Source of the DNA: Chrysophaeum taylorii
Lineage: Eukaryota; Sar; Pelagophyceae; Pelagomonadales; Pelagomonadaceae
NCBI GenBank assembly: GCA_029834535.1
Contig: JAQMWT010000415.1
Location: 62,001-126,000 of the forward strand
Length of the DNA: 64,000 nt
Reading direction: 5' to 3'
Positions 11,460 to 21,800 of this stretch are shown piece by piece. Made by a program: the position numbers and the translations under genes. Each line of letters opens with the position of its first letter. Position 1 is the first letter of the stretch. The notes below the pieces were generated by a model. It made no database searches. It saw nothing but the letters and a program-made list of their open reading frames with translations, and was not told where the DNA came from.

Positions 11460-14090
11460 ATGCATCATTGCGCCGAAGATCGTGGTCAGCAGCCTCGGGA
11501 GTCGCGGCGGCGCCCGGATCGACGTGGCGGATTGCACCCTCGTTCGAACAACCCACGAGCGGCCAGCGCAGAGGCGCCGCGAGCGCAACAAATAAGTTGG
11601 AGCAAGCAGATGACTGGCCGCGATGCGACTCCTGATAACATTTTGTCGCTTTTTGCCGCTCACGGTGACCAATTCGAACCGCGGAATCTAGCCACGGCCG
11701 CGCACCGTGTCGCCAAGTTCGGAGGCAGGAACGAAAGCTTGCGAAACGACCGCCGTATGAGGGCTCTAGCTGACGCGTGTCGACGTCGCGTTCGAGACTT
11801 CAACTCGCAGGAGCTCGCCAACACAGCGTGGGCCTTTGCGACGGCTGGTGTCGAGGCGTCTGGTCTCTTCGACGCGATTGCCCGCACGGCTCGGTCTCGG
11901 GTGGGCGAGTTCAAAACGCAAGAGTTTGCCAACATAGTATGGGCCTTTGCGAAGGCTGGTGCCAAGGCACCTTGGGTCGTCGACGCGATTGCTACGACCG
12001 CACTTCTGGGCGAGTTTAACGCGCAAGACCTTGCCAACACGACGTGGGCCATTGTGACGATGGGTATCAGGGCGCCTCAGACTTTCGACGCGATCGCGAG
12101 GGCGGCTATGACGCGGCTGGCTGACTTCAACCCGCAGGGGCTCGCTAACATGGCGTGGGCCTTCGCGACTGCAGGTGTCAAGGCACCTCGGCTCTTCGAC
12201 GCGATCGCGAAGACGGCGGAGCCACGGCTTGGCGAATTCAACGCGCAGGGCCTCTCCAACACGTCGTGGGCCTTCGCGACGGCGGGAGTCAAGGCACCTG
12301 GTCTTTTCCGCGCGATTTCGGACGCGGCGCGTTACAGGCTGGGCAGTTTTAACTCGCAGGACCTCTCTAATACGGCGTGGGCTTTTACGACGGCGGGCGT
12401 TAAGGCGCCCGGACTCTTCGAAGCCATCGCCAAAACAGCTCGGTCTCGATTGCGAGGATTCAATGCCCAGGACCTCGCCAACACCTCGTGGGCCTTTGCG
12501 GCGGCGGGAGTCAACGCGCGCGGACTCTTCGATGCGATCGCGAACTGCGCACTGTCGCGGCTGAGCGAGTTCAACGCGCAGCACATTGCCAACACGACGT
12601 GGGCCTTCGCGAAGTCGGGTATCAAGGCGCACGGGCTCTTCGATGCGATCGCGAAGTCATCACTGGTGCGGCTGGACGAGTTTAGTGCTCAGAATATCGC
12701 CAACACGGCATGGGCCTTTGCAACGGCTGAAGTCGAGGCGCGTGGCTTCTTCAACGCGATCGCGAATACGGCACAGCCGCGACTGATTGACTTCAACTCG
12801 CAGAACCTCACAAATACGGCGTGGGCCTTTGCGACAGCGGGCGTCGAGGCTGCGGGGCTCTTTGAAGCGATCGCGCGTACAGCCCTGTCGCGTCTGGGCG
12901 AGTTCAATTCGCAGGGCCTCGCGAACATGGTGTGGGCCTTCGCCAAGGCGGGTGTTAAGGCACCTGCACTCTTCGACGTGATCGCAAACACGGCACGGTT
13001 GCGGTTGGGCGAGTTTAATTCGCAGGACCTCGCGGAGACGGCGTGGGCCTTCGCGGCGTTGGATGTCGAGGCGGTTGGGCTCTTCGATGCGATCGCGCAT
13101 ACGGCTCAGTCGCGGCTGGGTGACTTCAATTCGCAAGACCTCGCCAACACGGCGTGGGCTTTTGCGACGGCCGGTGTCGAAGCTCCCGGTCTGTTCGAAG
13201 CGATCGCAAGCAAGGCACGGTCGCGCCTAGGCAAGTTTAACTCGCAGGACCTTGCCAACACGGTGTGGGCATTCGCGACGGCTGGCATCGATGCGCGTGA
13301 GCTCTTTGACGCGGTCGCCAACGCCGCTCGGTCCCGGCTGGGCGAGTTTACCTCGCAGAATCTCGCCAACACGGCGTGGGCCTTCGCGACAGCGAGCGTC
13401 GCGACAGCCGGGATCTTCGACGCGATCGCCGACACGGCTCGGCCGCGACTGGGCGAGTTCAACTCGCAGGACCTTGCCAATACGGCGTGGGCATTTGCCT
13501 GCTCCGACTGGACCAAGGATCCTGAGTTTTTGTCCGCGATCGTTTCCGCGCTTATGGCAGATCCGGACGCACTCAATAATCGTCAAATGTCGCAGCTCCA
13601 CCTTGTTTCGTTGCACTTTGACCTCGAGTGGCCTGACCGCAGGTTTCCGTTCTCGCGCCTCCGGCGGAGACTCCAGACTGCGTATCAAGGCCAGGATCCT
13701 GCGCCGTCCCTGCTCCAGCGTGACGTCGCGGCCGCGCTTCGCCGCGTCGGTTGGGCGCACGTCTTCGAGCACGTGACATCGGAGGGGTTGTCGCTTGACA
13801 TGGCGCAGCCTGAGACGAAGCAGGCTGTTGAGGTCGACGGACCAACGCATTTTCTCAAAAGAACAAGCAGGGAGTCTCATCAGCAGCGAGATCTGCGAGG
13901 GCACTCCCCTCGACGGGTTGCTCCGAAGGGCGCGGCGCGCTTCAAGGCTCGACTGTTGCGGCGACTGGGCTGGGATGTTGTTCACGTGCCTTTTTTCGAG
14001 TGGGATACCCTCGTTGGCGCGGTGGAGCAGGGCGCCTATCTCGAGGCCAAGCTCCAAAACGCAAAACGTGCGCCGGGAGGGGGATTATAA
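11460..14090 (+). CDS. WAFA-repeat (OPR/TBC2-like) RAP-domain protein
   Basis: An 876-residue protein. About 16 tandem repeats of ~37 residues fill residues ~110-700, each built on the pattern FNSQDLANTAWAFATAG followed by VxAPGLFDAIA, as in OPR/TBC2-like organelle RNA-binding proteins. The second repeat is two residues short and the last one is divergent. The C-terminal ~80 residues (AVEVDGPTHFL...FKARLLRRLGWDVVHVPFFEW) form a RAP domain, an RNA-binding fold with an endonuclease-like core. Expected role: sequence-specific organelle RNA processing, stability or translation. The first ATG is at 11460; an in-frame ATG at 11610 opens a more repeat-like N-terminus and could be the real start. It follows the U32 gene in the same orientation after 288 bp in which I see no feature. 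Confidence 0.9.
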   Translation: MHHCAEDRGQQPRESRRRPDRRGGLHPRSNNPRAASAEAPRAQQISWSKQMTGRDATPDNILSLFAAHGDQFEPRNLATAAHRVAKFGGRNESLRNDRRMRALADACRRRVRDFNSQELANTAWAFATAGVEASGLFDAIARTARSRVGEFKTQEFANIVWAFAKAGAKAPWVVDAIATTALLGEFNAQDLANTTWAIVTMGIRAPQTFDAIARAAMTRLADFNPQGLANMAWAFATAGVKAPRLFDAIAKTAEPRLGEFNAQGLSNTSWAFATAGVKAPGLFRAISDAARYRLGSFNSQDLSNTAWAFTTAGVKAPGLFEAIAKTARSRLRGFNAQDLANTSWAFAAAGVNARGLFDAIANCALSRLSEFNAQHIANTTWAFAKSGIKAHGLFDAIAKSSLVRLDEFSAQNIANTAWAFATAEVEARGFFNAIANTAQPRLIDFNSQNLTNTAWAFATAGVEAAGLFEAIARTALSRLGEFNSQGLANMVWAFAKAGVKAPALFDVIANTARLRLGEFNSQDLAETAWAFAALDVEAVGLFDAIAHTAQSRLGDFNSQDLANTAWAFATAGVEAPGLFEAIASKARSRLGKFNSQDLANTVWAFATAGIDARELFDAVANAARSRLGEFTSQNLANTAWAFATASVATAGIFDAIADTARPRLGEFNSQDLANTAWAFACSDWTKDPEFLSAIVSALMADPDALNNRQMSQLHLVSLHFDLEWPDRRFPFSRLRRRLQTAYQGQDPAPSLLQRDVAAALRRVGWAHVFEHVTSEGLSLDMAQPETKQAVEVDGPTHFLKRTSRESHQQRDLRGHSPRRVAPKGAARFKARLLRRLGWDVVHVPFFEWDTLVGAVEQGAYLEAKLQNAKRAPGGGL

Positions 14091-14109
14091 ATAAATAAAT
14101 AAATAAATA
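14086..14109 (+). repeat. (AAAT)n microsatellite at the RAP gene stop
   Basis: Five to six AAAT/ATAA units begin at the stop codon of the RAP protein and run into its presumed 3' UTR. The remaining ~230 bp before the Helitron arm holds a CTCCTCCTCTCT-rich patch and nothing gene-like. Confidence 0.85.
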
Positions 14110-14749
14110 CAGCCTCTTGCGATGAAACAAAAATGTCGTTGATCTTGCGACGCGACGCAAAACTTACGGAGAGCTTGGGTGGTGTGCGGCGTTGGATGGC
14201 GCGCATAGGTCGAGGAGGGCGTGCGCAGGCCTCCTCCTCTCTCTAGAGGGGTAGTTGCTACACCACCACCACCACATATTAACGCTGCTTCGGACCCCTC
14301 CCTTCGGCGTTACTACTAATAAAAATAATACTACACGTGTAGGCCAGTAAGTTCGTCTAGTCCAAATCTCTAACCCCAGCAAGTTCACCTGTTCCCCTTA
14401 AGTTCACCTAGTCCCAATCTCTAACCCCAGTAAATTCGGCGTAAACCCATTCTCTAACCCCAGCAAGTTCGCCGTAAACCCACACCCACTCTCCTTTGAG
14501 CTCGTCGCTCTCACCCCCGCCAATCTAAGCTGCTTTGATCCGCACACGCCGCTAAGCTTTGAGTTTACTCTAAAAGCCCCGGTAAGTTCACAATTGGTCT
14601 CAGTAAGTTCACCTGGTCACTAAGTTCACCTAGTCCCAATCTCTAACCCCAGTAAGTTCACCTGGTTCCAGTAAGTTCACCTGGTCCCAGTAAGTTCACC
14701 TGGTCCCAGTAAGTTAACCTATAGTGCGCGTGTAGACGCCGGGAGGGGG

Positions 14750-15300
14750 CTTATCGGTATTGCGCAGCAGGTGTGGGGTAGGGTGGAGTCGTCGACCCAG
14801 AAGAGGATATCCTCGGGGTTGCCGATCGACAGAGAGCCACGTAGAGCTGGACGTGGCAGAAGACGGGCTTCGCCAAGAGGACGCCGACCTCGCGGGGCAC
14901 CTGGCCCTGGCTCTTGGTGATCGTTTGGCGTCGGCGGGCCTTAAGGGATACAGGTTGGAGGAGCCTCGGTGACAACGACACGATCGATCATGTATCTGGT
15001 ACCGTTGCAGCGGCCGTGCGACGGGTCGAGGTTGCGAAGACTTTAAGCTCGCGATCAAAGTCAGCATGCTGTTGGTTGTCAGGGAGTTGAAAACTCTACT
15101 GTAAAGAGCGAGGCGTCGTCTTCCGACCCAACCTAGACGGCCGAAAAGAACTCCGACGCCTCGTCTCCGGGAAAAAAAGGCCGCGGTCATGCGCGCGTTG
15201 TCAGCATCGACAACATCGTTTCGACGGGGCGTGAGAATGGCGCGCTGAAAGAGCCGCCGCGGGTCGTGGAAACAGTCTGCGAGGTCGCCGTAGACGGCTT
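14750..15300 (-). pseudogene. Helitron PIF1-type helicase C-terminal fragment (copy C)
   Basis: Minus-strand counterpart of 7241-7800, with the same truncated content: DNARMTAAFFSRRRGVGVLFGR, then in another frame TITKSQGQVPREVGVLLAKP and QLYVALCRSATPRI. Frameshifts and the loss of the N-terminal helicase and Rep domains make it a pseudogene. Confidence 0.85.
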
Positions 15301-15689
15301 GGAGGATAAATGCCTGCCTGGATCATGGGCCTACCTGATGCTTACCCTACATCGAGGGAAAAAAATCGCCAACGCATTAGGCCGGGCTCGCTGTGCCCTC
15401 ACCGCCCTCACCCATGTCGCCGCCTCGGGGAACCCCACCCAGGCCGCCCGATCCCAGCAGGACGTCACCCTTCGTCGCACATACGTCCGGCGGCAGCATG
15501 CGTACGACCTACGGGCGGGGCCCGTCCTCTCTTCGCCTGCCCCACGCCTCGGCGATGACCGCGACTAGGTCCCGCGTACTTATCTCCGCCCGTCAGGCAC
15601 ATCCCTCATACCCCACAACTTGGCACAAACCCACCCACATCCTTCATTGCTCTCCCACACACATCCCCCTCTTAGCAGTCGACATTTAA

Positions 15690-15697
15690 AGACACAA

Positions 15698-15735
<38 letters not shown>
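15690..15735 (+). repeat. (CAGA)n microsatellite at Helitron outer end
   Basis: AAACAAACAGACAGACAG repeats with GACA units. The matching tract at the start of copy A (5895-5930) is the complement, so the array belongs to the element. Confidence 0.9.
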
Positions 15736-15736
<1 letters not shown>

Positions 15737-15864
15737 TCTGTCGATTAGTAGTTAGGACTACGCCGACGTTTTGAGAGACAGTCCTTACTTCCGACTCCGA
15801 CGAGACCCCACCGAGGAGAGCAAAAAGCCACTCTTGGTGCCGGAGGGGATTAAATTAAAAAAAA

Positions 15865-18800
15865 TTAGGCGGGGTTGTTGGTCAAGAGACGGACCGAAGC
15901 GAGCTTGGCTTCGGCGGCTGCGAGGGCGGCCGAGGCCTTCGAGGCGCGCTCGAGAGCGCGACCCCTTTGTTGAGCGATTCGATCCCTTTTTGCTTGTTTG
16001 GCGACGAGCGCGAGCTGGCAGCGTTGCGAGACGGTCGCGGCGGCCTTGGCGGCGAGGGTCGCCCGGTCGAAGTCGCGTCGCGCTCGGGCCTCGTTGTCGC
16101 GCTCGACGAGGGCGAAGGGGGCGATGGGGTTGGTGGGGGTGTTGGTCGAGAAGAGACGGTCGTCGTCGTCGTCGCGTAGCGCGGGGAGACGCGACTTGGC
16201 GGCCCCGAGGGCGGCCTCGAGGGCGGGCCAGTCGCCGGAATCGGCGGCATCCTTGGCGGCCGCGAGGGACCTCGCGAAGTCGACGAGGCGCTGCGAATCG
16301 CCGCCTCGGCGCGAAGCCCAGGTAGCCGCGCGGTCGCAGGCGAGTTTGAGGCGGCGGACGTCGGCGCGCGTCCAGCGCGATCCGCCGCCGCGCTTCGCGC
16401 GCGCGAGCCAGGCCGGGAGATCGCGGCAGACGCGGCGGTCGCAGGAGACCTGCTCGACGGCAAGAACCTCGGGGGCGATGAGGTCGCCGACGGTTCCATC
16501 CGGTCCGAGCGGCACGGAAAACACCGACTTGGCCGCGTCGACGGCCGCCTCCACCTTTAAGTCCTCGTCGTCGCCGCCGCCGCCGGCCGAGGAGGCGACG
16601 GCCTCGCGGAGCGCGAGCGCGGCCTCGGCGGCGATGCGGAGCGCCGCGCCACCGGGTCGCGCGAGGGCCGCCCGGAGCGGAACGGCCGCGCGCTCGCACC
16701 GGCGTCGAAGTTCGTTCCACTCGACGACGCGCGGCTCGAGCGCGGATATCGCCGCGCGGAGGGTCGAGGCGGCGCGGCGGGCCTCGGCGGCCGAAAGGAT
16801 CCCTCGGAGCTCGGCGAGACCCTGGTCGTAGAGGTGCGAGGCTGGGGGGGCGCGATTGGCGAGCTTGTTTGCCCGACGCCGGAGGGCGGCGACGTCTAAT
16901 TCCGGCGCGTCTCTGCGGCCGGCAACGGCGCGGCGCGTCGTCTCGAGGACGCTCACGAGCTCGAGGAGGCGCCGGAGCCGCAGCGTCTGGACATTGAGCG
17001 TCTCGGCGAGGGCGAGGGCCTCGGAGCACGCGGCGGCCGCGCATTCGGTCGTTTCCCCGTTGGTCGCCGCGGCCGAAGCGCCGATCGCGCGCTCGACGGC
17101 GCGCAGCACCGCGCGCTCGTCGGCCTCGGCGCGGAAGAGCGCGAGCTCTTCGCGGACAGCCTCCTCCTCCTTCTCCAATGGAAGCGGGCTGTCTCTGAGG
17201 ACGCGGTCGACTTGGAGCCAGTCGTCGCGCGCGGCGGCCTCGCGACACGCGAATACCGCGTTCCCGAGATCTGCGAGCGCGCCGGGGCTCCATCGCGAAG
17301 CTTCGCGCGCCGCGCGGCCGAGGCGATCGATCTCTCGCGCTTCGAGCCGCACGTTTCCGACCCGGCCCTCGAGCCGGCCGGAGAGGAGCGCGGCCGAGAG
17401 GTCGCGCGCGGCGCGCCGGCGGCGGGCGTCGGCCTCGATCAACTCGACTTCGGCGGAAATGAGCGGCACGCCCTTGGCAGCCGCGACGGCCGCGAGCACG
17501 TCGTCGTCGTCGTCGTCGTCGTCGTCTTTGTTATGAGCAGCAGCAGCAGCAGCGCGGCAGCGGCGGATCGCCGTCGCGGCCCGCGCGAGGTCCCTCGCCT
17601 CGGGCGGGCTGACCTCCAGCGCGGCCTCGGCGTCGAGGGCTCTGTCTAAGGGCTCGACGTTCGCCGGTCCCGAACGAGTAGAAGAAAAGTCGAGGGCGCC
17701 GGGCTCGCCGCGCACTCGAAAGCGCGAAATGGCTTCGCCGAGAAAGGCGATCGCGCGGTCGGCGGCGACGCTTCGGCGCACGAGCGAGAGCTCGCTTTCG
17801 GCGCCCGGGCAGCCCGCGTTTCCGGCGAGGCGCGCGGCGTTCCGGAGGTCCTCGAGGCAGAGGGCGTCGGGTTTGGAGCGTTTGAGGGCGTCGCGGGCGG
17901 CCGCGAGAACCGCGCACGCGGCGACCAGCGCCTTGGTCGCGGGCGAGAGGAAGGAGTCGTCGCCGCACGAACCCTGGACCTCGAGGAGAGGGTTGGCGTC
18001 GCAGCGCGTCAAGTCGAGGTCGCCGACGACGCCGGAAATTCGCGACGTCGAGTCCGCGAGGGCGAGACGAGCCGTCTCGCACGCGTCGCGGTCCGAGGCG
18101 AGGGCCCGGAGCTCCCTGAGCTCGGCCGCGAGCTGGTTTCTCCGGCGGCTGGGGATTCGCGATTTCTTCTCGACGTCGAACGCTCTTTCGAGGCGAAACG
18201 GCACGTCGTTCTCGAGGCCCTCGCGAAGCGCGCGCCAGGCGCCGGCGGCGCGAAGGGCCCGCGACGACCTGACGAGAGCGCAGCTCGCGACGACGAGGCG
18301 CGCCTCGTCGGACTGGGGCGCCGACCACGAGCCCGACGCGTTACCGCCGCCGCCGTAGCCGCCGTAGAGCGCGAGAGGCGGCTCGAAGATGCACGACGCG
18401 TCGCGCTCGTGTGCAGAAAGAAGATCCAACTCGTCGCCGCACGCGGCGCGGACGGACGAGGGGCACTCGTCCTCCCAGTCGTCGCCGCCGCTGCTGCTTT
18501 GGAGCTCGACGTCGGCCGCGCGCGAAGCGCGGCCCAGAGCCGTCCGGAGGTCCGCGAGCGCGGCCGCCGACTCGGCCTCGTCGTCGACGGACGTGAGTTC
18601 GAGCACGACCACGCGCTCTCGCAGGGACGCGAGGTCCCGGGCCGCGGCGACGACTGGCCCGACGTACGGCGCGAAGGTTGCCAAAGCCGCCGCCTCGTCC
18701 GCCGCCCCGCGCAGTGCCTCGCAGTGCACTCCGTCGATCGAGAGGCGACCGGGCCGCCCCGTCGCGCGGCCTTCTCCCATGGCGCGACACGCGGCGAGCG

Positions 18801-21800
18801 CGAGATGCCGCGCCTCGGCGCGGTCCGCGAGGAGCACGAGCTGGCTCGCGACCTTCTCCAAAGCTGTTGCCGTGGATTTCTGGCCGTTCTTTGCCGCGGC
18901 AGCCCGGCACTCGGCGGCGACGGCGCGCAGGTTCTTCGTCTCCTCGGAGATCGCGGTCCAGTCGCGAGGGGCCTCGAGGGCCGCGCGGCACCGCGAGAGC
19001 GCGGAGGCCCCTCGAACAAGCGCCACCGTTGTCTCCGATTGTGGGTGTGGTGGTAGCTCGAACGGCCCTATCGGATCGGTCGCGCCACGCCGGAATGCGC
19101 CGCCGGCGTCGACGAAGGCGCCGCCAGACCGGAGAATTGCGGCGACCGCTTCCGTCCGCACGACGACGTCGCAGGCTTCGCGCCGCAGCAGCGACGCCTC
19201 AACCCGGTCCTCGTTGTCCAAAAACTCCTCGAAATCTTTCGGAGGACCAGAAAAGACGGGATCGCGCCAGGCGTTGGCCGCCGCCTTGGTCCGTAGAGTC
19301 TCGAGGGTCTCGGCGGCGGCGATGGCGCGGGCCGTCGCGCGGGACGCGAGTCCCGCCGCCTCGCGCGCCGCCTCGAGAAATAATGCCGCCGCCTTTTCCC
19401 CCTTTGGCCGCGGCGGCGGCGCCGCGAGGTTTCCGACGTCGCCCGAGAAGCGGCCGCCCGATCTCCGCCAGGAATGGAGGGCTCGGCGCGCGTCGTACTC
19501 GGCGCCCTCGGCCCGCGCGATGCGCTTCTCGCGCCGCGCAACGGCCAGCGCCTCCTCGTACCGCGGCGGGTACGGCCAGGCTCGAGTATCCGCAAACTCT
19601 TCTTCTTCTTCTTCTTCTTCTCGGACGTCGAGCGCGGCGCGATCGTCGGACCCGAGGGCGCAGCGTATTCGCGACACAGAAATCGCCGCCGCCAAGAGCC
19701 TGCGAGCGAGTAGTCTCGAGACAAAAGAAACCGTACCTCCTCGTCGCGATCGAGGTGGTGAGCTTCTTCTTGACCTCGTCGTCGTCGTGTTCTTCTTCTT
19801 CGAGGAAACGCGCGTGCTCGGCATAGAGGTCGAGGCAGTCTTTGGGGAGAGGGGCGCGATTGCCCGGCTCCTCCGACTCGTCGGGTAGTGGTCTGATGAG
19901 AATAATTTCGCAGAGACGGGTGGCGAGCGACGCGTCTGTGGCGAGAAGCGTTGACTCGGAGATTTCGGTTCGTCGGAGGTCGGTCACAAGCTCGGCCTTC
20001 TTGCATTCGTTTATCGCGCGGTCCCAGTCGGCGTCGCGGAGCGCGCGCCGGAGACTCCCCATCGCGAAAACTGCCTCGAGGCGCCTCTCGACCCCGCGAT
20101 ACTTCCGGACCGTCGCGTCGACGCAGCGCGAGGCGCGGTCCATTCTCGCCTCGACGGCCTCCCATTCGTCCTCCGACAGGGAGTAGGCCGTTTTTTTTTC
20201 CCCCGGTAAACCCAAGTCGGCGTCTCTCAAAAATCTCTCGAAATTCAGGGAGGCCTTCGCGGCAGCAACCTCCTCGACGATAACGTCCGGCGGTTTTGGG
20301 GACACGACCGGCTGCGCGAGGTAAGATTCGAGACGTTCGATAGCTTCAATCGCGGCTTCGTCGTCCTTCGCGAAGAGCGCGTCTCTTAGAGAAACGACCA
20401 ACCGCGCGCCGCGCTCGAGGGCGTAGGCGGTTGGGTCGAGGGCGCGCCGCGGCAACGTGGCCGCGTCGCGCCTATCGTCGGCGCGAACGAGGGCCGCCCG
20501 CACGGCCGACGCGTCCTTCCGGCACGCCGGCGTCTCGTCGTTATCAACATCGAGTGGTTCGGTGCCCAGGGCTTCGAGAAGATCGGCCCTGACCTCGTCG
20601 TCGGCCGCGAGACGCAGCAGGAGGCCGACCTCGTCGCCGGCCGCCGGCGCTTTCTCGGCGACGCGAGGTTCTGCCTCCAACAGCTTCAAGACGGCCGCGC
20701 GCGCTCCGCGAAAGTCGTAGCACCGCGAGGCCTCGCGGGCCTCGGCGATGCGCTTGGCGGCCGTCGAGTACACAATCGCCTCGGCGCTCTGGTAGTTGTT
20801 GTTGGAAGAACCATTCTTATTATTATTAATATGGAGGAGGAGCGCCTCGGCGCACCACGTGTCTGGGGCCCGGGCCCGGTCGAAAAAAGCGCGCGGATCC
20901 GCGAGGAGTTCGTCGCTCGTCGTAGTCACGTCGACGCGCAAGAACTTTTTTTCCAAGGGCGCGACCACGGTCTCGAGCTCGGCGACTAACGCGTCCTTCA
21001 GGTCCCGCGCTCGTTTCTCGACCTCGGCGCAAAACGCGTCGTCGACGACCCCGCGAGATCGCAAATTAACGAGAAGCGCGAGTCCCTCGGCGATATCAAC
21101 CCCCGACTTGAAAGCGGTTCCCCTCTCGAGAAGCTCCGAGGCGCGGGTCGCGGCCTCGGCGTCGGCCAGCGCCTTTTTCGCGGCAACGATAGCCCTTCGC
21201 AGCCGCTGCGAAGACGGCGCCGTATTTTTTGATAAAACGGTCTCGGCGAGGAAGCCCCACCGCCGCCGCCCCGTACGAGCTGCCGACACCATGCAGCCTT
21301 TCGTGAGGACGACGGCTTCCAAGATCTCGCGGATATTGCCTTTGGCGGCGGCGGCGGTCTCGAGGCGGTCGGCGTCCGCGGTCTCGCCCGCCTCGCGCAC
21401 TCTGGCTTCCCCGAGCCGGTTCGCGACCCACGCGGCCGCGCGCGCCTCGGCCGCCACCAACTTCGCCGCCGCGACGCGCGCCGCCTTGAGCCGCGGACCC
21501 AGCCTCGAGGCCGCTGCTTTGCTCGCGTCCAACGGCAGAAACGTAGCGGCGGTCGCGAGAGCGGCGGTCGCGGCTCGACAGGTCGAAACGAGTCCAGCCA
21601 AGTCGTCGTAGTGCGTCGCGTCGAAACGCCGCGACGCCTCCTTGAGAGCCCGCGCCGCCGAAGACGCCAGGGCGCGCCGCGACCGGGTCTGGAAGATGAG
21701 GACGGCCGCGAGACGCGCGCCCTCGCGCGTCGCCTCGAGCGCGGCCGCCGCTTTTGAGCGAGCGAAGATCCGCGTCTTCCCGACGGCCAGCTGCTCTTCC

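Larger units (their letters stand above)
14340..15760 (-). mobile_element. Helitron copy C, inverted relative to copies A and B
   Basis: Reverse complement of the 7000-8165/5860-6870 type element. From the inner side it shows the same 3' repeats on the minus strand (14345-14730, AAGTTCACCTAGTCCCAATC units), the helicase remnant, and the outer AACAAACAGACAGACAG tract ending near GTCGATTAGTAG (about 15735-15745). On the minus strand the inner end contains CTACACGTGTAG (about 14333-14344), a palindrome where a Helitron 3' hairpin would sit. Copies B and C face each other across the U32 and RAP genes. Confidence 0.75.

Noticed and set aside
17531-19888. Several 200-500-residue readings in the other frames of myosin exon 3
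   Set aside because: Arg/Ser/Ala-rich shadows; the myosin frame is contiguous and joins precisely through splice sites.
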